Origin: Siphonodentalium dalli
Taxonomy: Eukaryota > Mollusca > Scaphopoda > Gadilida > Siphonodentaliidae
Direction: 5' to 3'
Assembly (NCBI GenBank): GCA_032622095.1
Contig: CP136065.1
Span: 56,415,949-56,479,948 of the forward strand
DNA length: 64,000 nt
Shown here piece after piece: positions 31,817 to 44,129 of the stretch; position 1 is the stretch's first letter, and every line of letters starts with the position of its first letter. The position numbers and the translations under genes were made by a program. The notes beneath the pieces are model-generated. The model ran no database searches, was not told where the DNA came from, and saw only the letters and a program-made list of their open reading frames with translations.

Positions 31817-31860
31817 AGGGGAATAACAATATATCTTAAGATACAGAGTTATTCCCCTTC
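31817..31860. repeat. Short hairpin AAGGGGAATAAC / GTTATTCCCCTT
   Basis: A perfect 12-bp stem with a loop of about 20 bp. There is no T-run or gene context to make it a terminator. Confidence 0.6.
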
Positions 31861-32059
31861 CCTTGAAAATAATGAAACTTTAGCACAGAACACAAGTTGG
31901 TATTTCAACAAAATAAAACATGTTCACAATTTATTAAACCGAATAAGTTAATAATACAATGTTTTGGAGCTTCCTCCATATTCTTCCTTATAATTTAAAT
32001 ACAATTATCTGGGGGTTTGAAAATTAAGTCGGCCTTTAAAAACAGTAGGAAATTTTAAG

Positions 32060-32420
32060 TCCAAGAAATTGCGTTTGCAATTCCACTTGGGTTGCAATTT
32101 TCAAATTGGTACCTCAAACTGTTGAAAAATTCCTACCCCCCCCCCCCCCCCCCCCCCCCATGGTCGAACAACTGATTTCAATCCAAACATTTTACAGAAA
32201 ATAGGAATATATACGACTTTTGGTAAAAAAAAAATAATAAAAAAATATTAGTTTGAAAAATCACACAATCAGAACACTTTCCACCTATGCTTGGTCTGAA
32301 ATATTAAACTAATGTTTTGTCAGGTATGCATCTTGAAAATAAAGGCCTAAATCGGGTGGGGGTTGTAAGACATTTGGTCACAAACCCCACCCCTATAACC
32401 ATGTCCATGGGAGCTAGAAC
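32060..32420. mobile_element. Fragment related to the 3841-5001 hAT interior
   Basis: It shows a C run of about 21 at 32139-32159, 'CAACTGATTTCAATCCAAAC', and near 32395 'AACCATGTCCATGG', similar to the hAT end. It is too decayed to place boundaries. Confidence 0.4.
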
Positions 32421-32642
32421 TATGAACAAATAATAACTCGGCTACACCCGGGTGTTTGAACTGCATATCGTATATATACCGTATTCTGGACTTGATGATG
32501 TCAAACCCCGGTGTGGGCGAAAATCGTCTACATATATGGTAGATTTTGATGCAGTTACTGGGTTACAAATACGTGGTGGTGGATGAATTCTAAGACGAAA
32601 ACTTTAAAACGAAATCATTGGCTTTAAAGATACATTATCCAA

Positions 32643-32946
32643 ATTAATGCTCCTAAATTACTATTTCTTTAGCTTCGGGGTTAAAATATATTTCATTCGA
32701 GACGATCTGATGTCGATTTTTGAAATCTGTTATTTTTCACCACCTGGAATATTTGGCGGCCTAGCAAATATTCGACGAGCCGACCGACATGCTCAAAAGT
32801 GCGTTGAACATTTTATACCAGAATTGACAGTAGTTAGCAGTATTTTATGGTAATTTAAATGATTCTGATAACTCAAGCGTCTTTTGAAGAAATGTTGTTG
32901 GAATCTGATGATACGGGGACCATCGAATCGGATTGTGTACCTTTAA
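32643..32946 (-). mobile_element. TTAA/AGGTACTC MITE, one end missing
   Basis: It ends GATTGTGTACCTTTAA at 32946, with the family interior ('GCTTCGGGGTTAAAA', 'ATATTTGGCGGCC') preserved. The opposite terminus is truncated near 32643. Confidence 0.65.
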
Positions 32947-33042
32947 CTTGCATTTCAGTGACCTATACATCCTTCAGATGGATCTGTTTTAAAGATATGA
33001 GTATTACAGATATTTAACAACATACTTGTAAATTTCAAATTG

Positions 33043-33200
33043 CAATTTGTTCAGGGGTTGGAAGTGGGTGGGGGTCTGAAAAAATTCCGTACACGGGTGA
33101 AAACAAAATTTCACCAAACCGTGGACCCACCACCCCCTAAGTGCAAAAAAAATAATATTGTTTCCTCCAGAAAATTGTGGACCCCCCCCCCCCCTTTCCA
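33043..33200. mobile_element. Short CAGGGG-type hAT-like fragment
   Basis: 'CAGGGGTTGGAAGTGGGTGG', then 'TCTGAAAAAATTCCGTAC', and a right side with a C run resemble the ends of the element at 45082-46689. Confidence 0.4.
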
Positions 33201-34563
33201 TAATTTGTACATTTATAGCTGCTATTTTAATGAAATAAGTCCCAACGTATGTCTGCTGACAATTGGAATCTCAAGGTTTCCCACTTATGCTGATTAATTT
33301 ATCAAAAATCTATGCAGTGATAGACTATTTGATGCAGCTATAAAGTTATTTCTCTGTTAACAGTGCAGCGGATATGATATATGTCAGCGTGTACCTCTGC
33401 ATGTCTTCGATGACTGCTAATTTGCACCTAACATTTTTATTCAAAAGCTATATATTGTAACAATTACTTTCGAAAAACCCATGGTGCCCGCCAATGTGAT
33501 TGTTCCATCTTGTGTTTAAAAAAAATATTATTTCAAAGTGGAATAGAATATGTATATTTTGTACATCTGCATGTATTTGTCTGCCCTATTTTGATAGCCA
33601 ATGGGTGCACATGTAGACAGAGTATTCTACCCTGTTCTATTCTGCTATAGAAAAATATTGATTATACATGGCTTTGGATCACTAATGGCATAAGGCATTG
33701 AACATATATGCATCGATCTGCATCAATTGGAACATTACATTGTGGAGCATATCTACAGTAGTTTTCTCAGAATAACTGAAATCATGTTCATTCCATATCA
33801 ACAGGCCATGATACAATTTAAGTTTTATATATTAAGAAAATATATTTTGTTGCTAAATATTTATCCAGTTAGTTATAAATTATTCCATCAAAACTGATGT
33901 TATTGTCCATGTTATCGAACGGTACCAAACATACGGGAATAGACTTAAAGTTATGTGTAACACCCCGGTAGGAGATAATCTTGCTAAAAGTAGTTATATT
34001 TTACAAATATTATATCCAAATTGACATGACACACCATCATTCTTATATATAAATTAAATGCAGGGACTCTCGATGGTGAAATCGTTTTCGTTAGTTTATC
34101 ACCGGTAGTTGCGTCCCGAATCTAGAGGTAAATATTTACAATTGAGCTTAGTTCAGACGATGTTTTCTGTGGAGATTTTCGGTGATGTTAGTAGAATGCT
34201 TCAGTCCACCAGTTGGCATAGGCCTGAATAGTAAGTTATCATTTTCACGTACCCGAATAAGTCCATAATATGTCTTTAAGACCTCAGTTCATTATAAAGC
34301 AAATTAAAGCGCCTCAGTATTCCAACATATGTATATGTTCACCCTCTAAACCAAAAGGGTGTTATTTAGGCTGATGAACAATAGAAAAGTCTCAGTGTTT
34401 GTAAATAACTAGGAAAAAACCCAACAGGGAAACATTTGCAACTCGACTCGAGAAATTATAACCCACCAACCCCGACCCGATGTATACGGAATGTTTCGTC
34501 AGACCCCCCCCCCCCGATTTGTTGACAAATATTACGCAACAAACAAGCACCTCACACTGAAGG
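33201..34563. other. About 1.4 kb without recognised features
   Basis: AT-rich sequence with no convincing ORF, repeat or RNA gene. One C run of about 12 is at 34505. Confidence 0.5.
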
Positions 34564-34665
34564 GCCTCTGGTGTCTCAGTTGGTAGGTGTATGGCCATTA
34601 GACCAACAAGCGTCCAGCGAAGCTGGTTCTACCTCCGACAAGCGTGGGTTTGTAAATCATGCACG
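34564..34665 (+). mobile_element. tRNA-derived SINE head (probable)
   Basis: 'TGTCTCAGTTGG' fits an RNA polymerase III A box, and 'GTGGGTTTGTAAATC' 62 bases later is a mutated B box. Between them is an AGCGAAGCTGGTT hairpin-like piece. The acceptor stem does not pair and the B box is off-consensus, so it is a SINE remnant and not a working tRNA gene. Confidence 0.5.
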
Positions 34666-34802
34666 CACACGGAGGGTAACTGTATTACTGTATGCTTTCA
34701 GGGTCGATGGTAAATTAGATCCGCGGCGGTACAATACTTGTATATGTATGTTTTCAGAGCCGATGGTTTCTACATGCATGGAGTTATTTCCGGCGATATA
34801 TG

Positions 34803-35102
34803 TTTAAACCCATTCAGTGCCAATATTACGGGTGGAGGAAAAACCGCGCAGAGGTTAACCTGTTCAGTGCCAAGTCTGATTTTTGTATCAACCCATATTT
34901 CCTTGATTATTTTTCAAATGTATTGATAATAATAATGTGATACATTGGTGGAAAGAGCTCTTAGAGCTCTTTCCATCAATGTATCACATTATTGTAATCA
35001 ATAAATTTGAAAATGATCACGGAAATATGGGTTGATACAAAAATCAGACTTGGCACTGAACAGGTTAACCTCTGCGCGGTTTTTCCTCCACCCGTAATAT
35101 TG
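34803..35102. mobile_element. TTAA MITE nested within a larger palindrome
   Basis: The inner element is 34855-35068 (TTAACCTGTTCAGTGCC to GGCACTGAACAGGTTAA). The flanks AATATTACGGGTGGAGGAAA and complement (34822-34854 and 35069-35101) are also mirror images. The left outer flank starts TTAAACCCATTCAGTGCC, another CCCTTT-type end. The inner hairpin includes GAGCTCTTAGAGCTC at the centre. Confidence 0.8.
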
Positions 35103-35219
35103 ACAAAGTCGTGAAACGGCCGAGCGGTTAATAAACCAGCGAGCGAATCATTAGTCTGAAAACAGTCATAACTTGGTTCGTTTAGAAAGTCTATATATCG
35201 TACATTACGTGTCGATAGC

Positions 35220-35576
35220 CCCCTCCCCAAACTTTGCAAACAAATTCAACAGTTGGATCTTTCATGCCTGACACAAATCGGAAATTTCATTCCGAAATTA
35301 GGTTGAATTTGTGCTGGATGCTTTAATATTCCAGCCAGTAGTTAGTGTGGAAATTCTTGTGTTTATAGACCAACTATAGAATATTTTCCTACTTTATGTC
35401 CATTTTTGAAATTAAATTTTCAACCAGAGTGGATGTTAAGCTGGAAATTTCAAACATCTGGAAAGTTTGAGGTACCATACAGTTGGAAAATTCCAACAAA
35501 AATGGGCGGGGGAGCAAATGGTATTTCCCGGACTTGGAAATTTCTGACACCCACTATATTAATTTACTAGCCACAT
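35220..35576. mobile_element. Fragment related to the 3841-5001 hAT
   Basis: Contains 'GTTGGAAAATTCCAAC'-like palindromes and ends 'ACTAGCCACATCATG', close to the hAT terminus CTAGCCACATCCCTG. The left end was not found. Confidence 0.45.
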
Positions 35577-35745
35577 CATGCTATCGTAGCATAGGAAACA
35601 CGCGGGCCGATGCCTCATGACATGCCGTGGAACTACCATCACGCGGACAAATGTCTCATGGCAGGTCGTGCTATCGTATCATAACATCACGTGGACCGAT
35701 GCCTCATGGTAGGGATGGTAGGCCGCGGAACTACCTGATACTATA
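35577..35745. repeat. Small tandem repeat (GCTATCGTA..CCGATGCCTCATG units)
   Basis: About two and a half units of 70-80 bp repeat CGTGCTATCGTATCATA, CCGATGCCTCATG and GGAACTACC. Confidence 0.65.
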
Positions 35746-36048
35746 TATAAACGAGTAAAGGCGCTCAATATCATATTATTAAGCATATTTATAAATTATA
35801 ATATAAAATATATATGTTTAATGAAACGCACCACCTCACAATTCCGTTTAAAAACAACCAATCCTTCAAATTATTACAACTACGGGCAAAATATTATCAC
35901 TGCATGTTTCCCATTCACCACGCCAGAACGCCTCTAAATGCGGACAAAAAAAAAACTATTAATCGGATTAAATTTACACCCGATACTTCGCAATACGACC
36001 TTTAGTCTATATACCAACTGAGACATACTTCATCAGCAATGTTAGCTG

Positions 36049-36477
36049 TTATATTATGCATTGTGTTCCCGCAATAAAATCTTCGAGAGTGGCCCAGCCA
36101 TTGTTCACACCTAAATATTGAAAGCAGTTAACGCGGTCATAACAGTTACAAACTGCAACAATGAGACATCCACGAATACATACATCCTGCAAAACGTCTA
36201 ACCAGTACAAAATATAGCTAGTACATTTTAAATAATATTTCCAAAAATAAATCGCATCGTGTGAAACCCGAAATGTGTTGTTCTGCGATATATCCCCGTA
36301 GCTCCATTGCCACGGCCAGATCAGCGTAGCAGTAAACACCCATATGGAGTAATGATCCTTGGGATAGGATGAGAGACCGCATCGATGAAAGATCATTTCA
36401 CCATCTTCCAATTCATCTTCACTTTCAATCAGACGACAATTGATTAGAGATTGAATGTCAGTTAAATTGAAAGACAC
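36049..36477 (-). CDS. Hypothetical protein, 142 residues, repeat-family member
   Basis: This is the longest intact reading frame outside known elements. It is Trp/Tyr/Cys-rich, with two hydrophobic stretches (around WVFTATLIWPWQW and YILYWLDVL..CLIVAVC). A second, broken copy is encoded on + near 49070-49260 (CLKVAVCNYYDRVNC). The N-terminus MSFNLTDIQSLINCRLIESE is acidic after the first 15 residues. I know no matching family. Being repeated and located among transposons, it is more likely an element-borne or captured exon than a host gene. No splice partners were identified. Confidence 0.35.
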   Translation of the reverse strand: MSFNLTDIQSLINCRLIESEDELEDGEMIFHRCGLSSYPKDHYSIWVFTATLIWPWQWSYGDISQNNTFRVSHDAIYFWKYYLKCTSYILYWLDVLQDVCIRGCLIVAVCNCYDRVNCFQYLGVNNGWATLEDFIAGTQCII

Positions 36478-36479
36478 AT

Positions 36480-37061
36480 TTTCACGTAATATTTCGGTAT
36501 TTTAATTAAACCGACGATGTTATTACATCGGGATGGGCGCCGAAGTTACAAAAGTAAATCCGACATTCGTCACAAGATGACGTTTGAATTAATTGAAGTG
36601 TGCCACAAGTAGAACATATTTCGTGCTACTTTCAATATTAGATTCCACTCGGCAAAGAATTCGGTTAGCTTCATTCACTCGCACCTTGGCCTATTCACAC
36701 ATTAGTTTGCGATATTACGCGTCCGACGGGGAGGGGTAAATCGGTGAACTTCGTCACTGTCACTGGAATACTTTCAATGCTGCGCATAACGCGAAAGGGA
36801 TATGGAACGGGTAAATGTGTCCCATTGACCGTTAATCTTTTCACTAAGGTTTTATCACTCAGAAGTACATGAATTATATGCAATAACAGTCAGCTATGCA
36901 TTAACCTAATTTTTGCAAGATTTCATCGACAAATCTCATCGATAAAGTTTGCATTTAAGGATTTTAAGCCATGCTTTAATATGTTCAAATTCTCGAGGCG
37001 TCTTCTAGCACTTAGCTAACTACGGAAGGCCAATCTGTTCACTAACAACTGTGTTCGGTCC
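36480..37061. other. No gene or repeat recognised
   Basis: Unique-looking sequence between the ORF and the satellite. Confidence 0.5.
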
Positions 37062-37995
37062 TACTAAAAGCCGACCGCACCGTCCCAGGAGTCCGAACGA
37101 AATGGGACATGCACTATCGTGCAGAATTGACACGTATGAACCAAATTTCCAATCACCAAATCGATATCTCGAGCAGAGACGGCAATGTTAAACCCTAACT
37201 TGGGTCCGGTTCCTTCAGGTACGCAAAAAAAGAAAAAACCCAACACCAACCGCACCTCTCCTCTATAGCTGTCTGACCACGAAAAGGGACATCATATCAT
37301 GCAGCTGATACACCACTGTATCCATGGGTGATCGGGCAAGTTTTTAGCTATAGCGGAAGTGAATATATTCACCCACACGCTGCAGTCAAATTCGATATGC
37401 ATGTATACGCAAAACAACAGCCAGTAACGCCCGCCGACCGTACCACCCCATGCAGGAGACTGAAAAGATGGGCATGACTATCGTACAGAATAGACCTGTA
37501 TGTACCAAAGTTCCAATACCAAAGTCGATAGCTCGAGCGGAAACGACAATGTTCACCCTAACTCGCGGCCGATTCCGCAGGTACGTGAAATAAAAAGGCA
37601 CAGACCGCACCCATCCTAGCTGTCTGACCACGGAAGGGATATATATAGTATCATACAGCGAACACCCCTCTGCATCCATGGGCGACCGGACAAGCTGCTA
37701 TAGCGGTCGAATTCGCTATGCATATAGGCAAAACACTGAGAGTAACACCCGCCGACCGTACCACCCCAAGGTCCGCACGAGGCGCACGGTTCATGCACTA
37801 TCGTGCAAAATAGACATGATTGTACCAATGTTCCAATCCCCAGTCGATAGGAAGAGGTTGTGTTATCCTCTAACTTGCGGCCGGTTCCGTCTTTTTACGC
37901 AAAACAAAAAGGGCACCGACCGCACCTCTCCTATAGCTGTCTGATCACGGAAAGGGACATATCTGTAGCAAATATACCCCTCTGCATCCATGTTG
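37062..37995. repeat. Three tandem units of about 310 bp (satellite)
   Basis: The units start near 37062, 37420 and 37745, each with 'CCGACCGTACCACCCCA', 'CACTATCGTGCA', 'GCGGCCGGTTCCG' and 'TATAGCTGTCTGACCACG', and end around 'CTGCATCCATG'. They have diverged by substitutions and indels. The small frames they contain are incidental. Confidence 0.85.
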
Positions 37996-38343
37996 AAAAA
38001 TTTGTTTCCACGTCTCTGCGAGTTTGTTCATGACACCAAAACACGACACGAGACTGCATTATACAGTGAACATTTCGTGATTTCTCCCCAGAGACTGTGA
38101 AGAAATATTTGCTGGTACTATCGTGACGAAATGATTTAGGTATAATTTGTTTAGCGCTCGGAACCGACAACTAGAGAAAGTACATGCATCACATTGATGG
38201 TCCCAGGACTCTAACCTTGTTCTGCTACGACACGAAAACAATTTATTTCTCCGTTGCTAGCCTGAACGGAAGTGCTACGGTAATGGGGGTTCAAGTCCTC
38301 TGCGCAAAGATATAATCTGTCGTATCACGCAACCAAGTCTGCA
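37996..38343. other. No gene or repeat recognised
   Basis: Nothing supportable. Confidence 0.5.
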
Positions 38344-38640
38344 AAGAGTGTGCGCGTCTGTCATTTGCAGAATGAAGTCCACAGAGGGTGAATTTAGTGA
38401 CGCTATCCACACAGCGAGCAAATATCACCATCTTGGGTGCTCATTCTACTTAGGCCTCATCTTCTGGGAAGTATCTATAGCCTCAAATTAACATCGGTTT
38501 TCTTTTTGTTTAACTTTTTCTCTTTTTTTTCAGTTTCTATATCTCCTAATTTGCAGAATATAAAATTCATAATCGATGTGACTAATGGGTGAATATCTCC
38601 AACTGGGAAACTTCAATCTGATCTTAGGTCTCCCAAAGCA
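38344..38640. mobile_element. Rearranged relative of the 9888-10283 MITE
   Basis: 'CATTTGCAGAATGAAGTC', 'AGAGGGTGAATT' and 'GGCCTCATCTTCTGGGAAGT' match 9888-10283, partly in the opposite orientation. The ends are decayed. Confidence 0.6.
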
Positions 38641-39060
38641 TGTATGTAGGCCTATACATGTGTATAATCACCAGATTCACCACCCTCTGCATTCACACAA
38701 TTAGCTTCCTTGAGAATCAGTACAAATCGCGATACGGTTATGTTTCCGACGTTCATCGGGCAATAACTGTTGTGGGCCATTTCTTAAAAAGCGATGAACA
38801 CTACGTCACTACAAGCCGACCGTGTCCACTTCACAAAAGCGATGAACCACCTACGTCACTTCAAGCTGCGTGTTGTTATTGGGAGACTGTGTTGGAATTT
38901 GAACAATATATGTTACATACCATTTTTGTCATTGGGGTCATTGGTTTTGACCGACAGAGTAATGCCGGTCAAAATTGAATGACCCCAATCAACCTGCAAA
39001 CCTTCTCTTGTATATATTTGTGAAGTTAAATAGACATGGCTCATTCGAGCTTCCAAATTC

Positions 39061-39641
39061 CACGGGGGGGGAGAACTGCGACGTGAGGATCGGTGGCATT
39101 CCGATAAAGAGACGGTGGAAATCCGATAAACGAGACGGTTCGCTTTCGGCGACAAACGAGATTTTCTTCGTGTTTGGGCATTCAAACGGAATTGCCGTGA
39201 CAAATCAGGTTTCATATCATCATATCGTTATTTTAGTTACTAATATCCATAAAAATCTAGACGCTACAGTGAGTAAACTCAATAGAATCGCCATTTAAAA
39301 GTCATGCGACGGTTCGTTTTCCGATAAAAACGAACCGTCGCGTGTCTTTTATCGGAAAACGAACCGTCGCGTGACTTTTAAATGGCTATTCTCTTGGTTT
39401 TAGTCACTGTATCGTCTATATTTTGATGGATATTAGTAACTTAAATAACGATATGATGATATGAAACCTGATTTGTCACGGCAATTCCGTTTGAATGCCC
39501 AAACACGAAGAAAATCTCGCTTGTCGCCGAACACCAACCGTCTCGTTTATCGGATTTCCACCGTCTCTTTATCGGAATCGGATTTCCACCGTCTCTTTAT
39601 CGGAATGCCACCGATCCTCACGTCGCAGTTCTCCCCCCGTG
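39061..39641. mobile_element. Long palindromic MITE with 5-bp flanking repeat
   Basis: The arms of about 265 bp are almost perfect inverted copies, starting CACGGGGGGGGAGAACTG and ending with the complement. AATTC is duplicated on both sides (39056-39060, 39642-39646). Inside, 'CGATAAAGAGACGG'-type motifs repeat. The right arm has one extra 23-bp duplication of 'GGATTTCCACCGTCTC'. There is no coding region. The superfamily is uncertain. Confidence 0.85.
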
Positions 39642-41103
39642 AATTCTGTCAACGTAATTTGGAAGAAGATTGACAAATACACGACGTATTGATATATACC
39701 GGCTTAATATACTCTGACAATTACTTGCTATGGTCACAGCCATTTTCAAATTTTCGCACAGAAGTGAAACAAACGCTCTTTATTTCTACCATATCAGGAA
39801 TAGAATAACATGAAACGCTCTTTACTGATCCATGCCGTACAAATAACTATTTTTGTTTTGGATCCAAACATCGTGTCCAAGGTTGTATGTTTTGACTTTT
39901 AATGTGTCTTTCTGTGACATATAATGCTCGCAGAAAGGTAGTTCAAGTATTTATCGCCCTATTTCAATACTGGGGGAAATTCAAAAGCGAATATTAAGTC
40001 ATTTCAGTACTGGGTTTGTGCGCTTTCTTAGCTAGTTCTTTCTCGTTTCGCTGTGTGCTGGAATACCCTTTAGACCGGCCCCATGTGAGGGTAGTGTCAC
40101 ACGAAAGGGTAGAAATTTTGACGCTAACTACAATTATCCTCGCCTCATGGGGGTTCCAAAACACTGAGGTATCCAGGGCGGAGCAGGTGGAAAATAATTT
40201 GTTTTACCTTTTTGGTGTTTTTGACCTGCAAATTTCAGTATAATCAGGAAAACCAATAAAATAAGACAAATGTTGAATAGAATATACTTGAATATCATAT
40301 ATTTATTCTATCTGGGTTGCTTAACATTTATGATGTGCAAAAAGTTATATTATCCAACAATTTTTGTGAAAATTCACGAAAATGCCCCCAAAATGCATAA
40401 ATTGCAGTGCTTTTTCAAAAAAGTTTTACAGAAGATTTCCTATAACATTTTTTTTGTATAAAGCTCTCATTGGTGCATCAAAATTTTCAGCATTATATAC
40501 CTGATTTATTAATATCAACATCACAAGCAATGATATCCAACAAGCCGAGATATTTCTAAAAACTTAACCCACCCCCTAAAACTGATTTTCTATCGGAAAA
40601 TACCTGTCAAGTTAGAATAGCCCGTTTTCATTCCGTTTTGTTAACCAATTCAGAGTCTTATCATATATCATGGAATTTGCATGTATCTGATGAGGTTTAT
40701 GTTATGGTCGAATCTATTTTGTTTAAATATTTGATTTTTTGGGGGTAAATTGGCTAAAATTTTGATAATTTTTATATGAAATTGTTTTGAAATTTTTCCA
40801 TAACTTTGTCAGTTTTATGGATACAAATGCACAACATGCACAACAATAAGCTTAAATTCTTCCCCAATATCAGATATGAAATGCTATAATCATGTACCAG
40901 ATCAGAATTAAGAAATAAAGTAAAACTTAACCCTACCCCAAGATAGTGTTCTCAATGCTTTCAATTTTATGCTATACTAAAATCAAAATGTCGTTCATAC
41001 TAGTTGATATAATTCATATCATAAATTGCAATAGTTCTGCCCACGGATTATGTAATCTCATCTTCACTGTCACTGTCAATTTCATCAAATGTGATGGTAT
41101 CGG

Positions 41104-41335
41104 TCAATAGAATTTCTGTGCACCATCTTTCGAGAAGAATGGTTCAAACAACTCAGGCTGCCTATCGGCCGTCCATCCATGAAGTGCTACATCGGGAGTG
41201 GTTGATTTGGCACCGGTTGCAAGTCTCTGCTGTGTTGCTATCATGTTGGCTCGTTTTGAGTGTAGATTCCTCACATGGTGGAAGTGCAGAAAGATCAACT
41301 ACCTTTTGATTTGCTGATTCTCGAACTTCTGCTGA
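41104..41335 (-). pseudogene. Captured coding remnant, left-arm copy
   Basis: In two frames joined by a frameshift the - strand reads VVDLSALPPCEES, then LHSKRANMIATQQRLATGAK and HGWTADRQPELFEPFFSKDG. An 'LPPCxxxLxxHxxRANxxAxxW' segment occurs in C-terminal parts of transposon-linked invertebrate proteins as I remember them; this attribution is tentative. The broken frame means it is not functional. Confidence 0.5.
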
Positions 41336-42229
41336 AACTTTACCCCCTAGCTTAATTCAATTTTCTCAAATGTGGGCCATACATGTATAAGGCACATGTT
41401 AGTTAACTCCTTGATTGAATTAAGCGTGTCACTATCCAAAACCCAATTCGTTCCTAAATAAGCCATGACTTCCACATATCTTGATGATCTTTCCAGCAAC
41501 TTTCAGAAGTGTTTTTTCCTTTTCGGAACAACGATGAAAGGTAATTATTACCTGTGAAGGAATGGAATCCAACAACTGAATTTTCTGTATATTGGGCTGC
41601 CAAAATGTGGAAATGGTAGATATTGACCCAGCGTGTCCCGCAATCGCTTACAGGTTGCGGTTGATGTATAACATTTGCTATTCTGACTTCTATACATTGA
41701 ACACTAACATGTCTGATGCACCTTAGTTAGTTTTTACTATTGTCACCACTGACATTACCAGAAATATTGGATTGTTCTCTCACAAACTTGACATAAATAA
41801 CGGTACAAAAATTTTCAAGTTAAATGTAACTATGTTTGGTATGAAAGGTGTTTATTGTGTTTGATCTATCTTAAATGTGCCACACTAATGTGTTTATAAA
41901 CCAAATCACTCAAAATGGCAACCATTTTTTACATATATCCCGAACATTATTCTCTGCGTTTCCGAAAATATAGCAAATTGTGACTCACTTGGTTATTTTA
42001 CATGTTAGCTAAGCAACTAAATGTTCTATTCTGGTTGTCCCATTTCCTTATGGAGCATAACAAATTAATTTAAAAGTTGCCATATTTGTTTTCTCTTTTT
42101 TTCGAGAACCTCTTTTTGGATACTGGCTATATTTTTTTTAATAAATGGGCAAAACTTTGAAATGGAACTGAAATGAATCATAATATGTGGCTATTCTGGC
42201 CTATTAGGATACAGATTGATCAACATGAT

Positions 42230-43740
42230 ACAGGGTGGATGTCAACATGGAAACCTGGGAGTTATATGTGTCGTAGGTGAGGTGAATATGTATAAAGGGA
42301 ATTATTGTATGGTCATAATGATGTGAATAGGTGTGAGTGTATGGTCATGTGTGAGGTGCATAGGTATACAGGGAGTGGCTGTATGGCTGTATGGTTATGA
42401 CTACCCAGTACAGGTGTACACAATGTGGCTCAATGGGCATTGCTGTGGTTTGTGTAAATAACGAGAGTACCTACATGGTCATATGTGTGTTTATGTATAT
42501 ATGGATTGACTGTATGGTCATGGGTGGGATGTACATGTGTACCTTGTGTGGCTGTATTGTCACAGGTATGTGTATATGTATACATGTGTTGTCTGTGTGA
42601 TCATGGGTGGGGTGAATGGATAAATAGATGTGCAGCTATGTGTAATGCGCACAGGTGTGTACATGGAATGGCAGTAGTCATAATGTGTACGGTGACAGTG
42701 TACCTGATGTATGCTGAATGGTCATTGACAAGCGTGTGGATGGTCATGTATGGATGTATATGTATATATTGAGTGGCTATATGACCATTGCCGTGGCAAA
42801 TATGTATACAGTGAGTGACTCTATGACCAACAGTGAGGTGAATATGTTTTCAGGGAGTGACTGTATGACCAATGGTGAGGTGAACAGGTATACAAGGAGT
42901 GACTGTGTGATCATGAATGTGGTGAATAGGTATACAGGGAGTGACTATATGGTCATGGGTCAGGTGTAGGAGCATACCTGGTCTGCCTGTATGGCCATGT
43001 GTAGGGTGTACGGGTATACACAAGTGTGGCTGTATGTTATGGAGATAAGTATATGTGTATAGAGACTAAAGTGAGTGGCTATATCGCCATTAGTGAGGTG
43101 CATATGTTTACCAGGAGTGATTCTATGGTCATGGTTGAGGGTATATGTATATCTTGCGTGGCTATTTTACCCTGGGTTTGGTGAACATGTATACAGCGAG
43201 TGACGTATGACCAATGGTGAGGTGAATAGGTATACAATTGGCTGTATGATCATGAATGTGTTGAATAGGTACACAGGGGGTGACTATATGGTCATGGATC
43301 AGGTGTATTAGTATACCTTTTGTGCCTGCATGGTGACCCATGGCTGTATGGGCATGTGTGGGGTGTACAGGTATACACAAGGTTGGATATATATGGTCAT
43401 GGGTGAGGGGTATGTATATAAAACGAGAGGCTATATGGCCAATGGTGATATGCATACATGGAGTGACTCTATGGTCATGGATGGGGTGTATATGTTTATC
43501 TTGAATGGCTAGTGTTGCCATGGCGAATCGGTATACGGGGATCGACCGTATGGCCAATGGTGAGATAAATAGTTATACAAGGATTGACTTATGATCATGA
43601 AAGTGGTGAATAGGTATACGTGCAGTGACTATAGGGTCAGGTGTATGTGTATAGAGTGAGTGACTATCTTGTCATTTGTGTGATGTTTATGTGCATATAT
43701 GGAGTGACTGTATGTTACTGTGTTGGTTGTACATGTGGGT
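42230..43740. repeat. 42-bp minisatellite, about 36 diverged units
   Basis: The consensus unit resembles GAGTGACTGTATGACCAATG followed by GTGAGGTGAATAGGTATACAGG. Regular 42-bp spacing is clearest at 42820-42960. Because 42 is a multiple of three, open frames on either strand show 14-residue repeats, for example SDCMTNGEVNRYTG on +; these are a by-product. Confidence 0.9.
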
Positions 43741-44129
43741 TGCTATTGGTTTCCACAATAACTCAATGATATATTAATCGATAGAGAGGTCATGTCAGAG
43801 AGTTCTCCATCTTGATGGCGTTTTTGCACGATGGTGGAAACGTTAAATAATTTTCCCCTGATAATAGTTAATCAATTTTGATGTTAATGGGCAGGTGATT
43901 CAAGTCATTGATATTCAAATGTACAGAAGAATAGACTTATTGGGTTCCATTCCTTCCCGGGTAATGATTACCTTCCAAAAAGGAAAAAAAACTTGTCTGG
44001 AAGTTGCTGGAAAGACGATCAAAATATATGAAAGTCATGGCATATTTAGGAATGAATTGGGTTTTGGACAGTGACACGCTTACTACACTCGAGTAGTTTG
44101 CCTTATACGTTCAATGTTCGAGAAAAGTG

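Noticed and set aside
34564-34665. Functional tRNA gene
   Set aside because: A-box-like and B-box-like motifs exist, but the acceptor and T stems do not pair and the B box is mutated; a SINE remnant fits better.
38640-39298. Overlapping ORFs near 38.6-39.3 kb as exons
   Set aside because: They run into the palindromic MITE at 39061 and mirror one another on opposite strands; no splice signals support them.
42718-43557. Open frames with 14-residue repeats on both strands as possible repeat-protein genes
   Set aside because: They follow automatically from a 42-bp minisatellite; no start context, splice sites or conservation between units beyond the DNA repeat.
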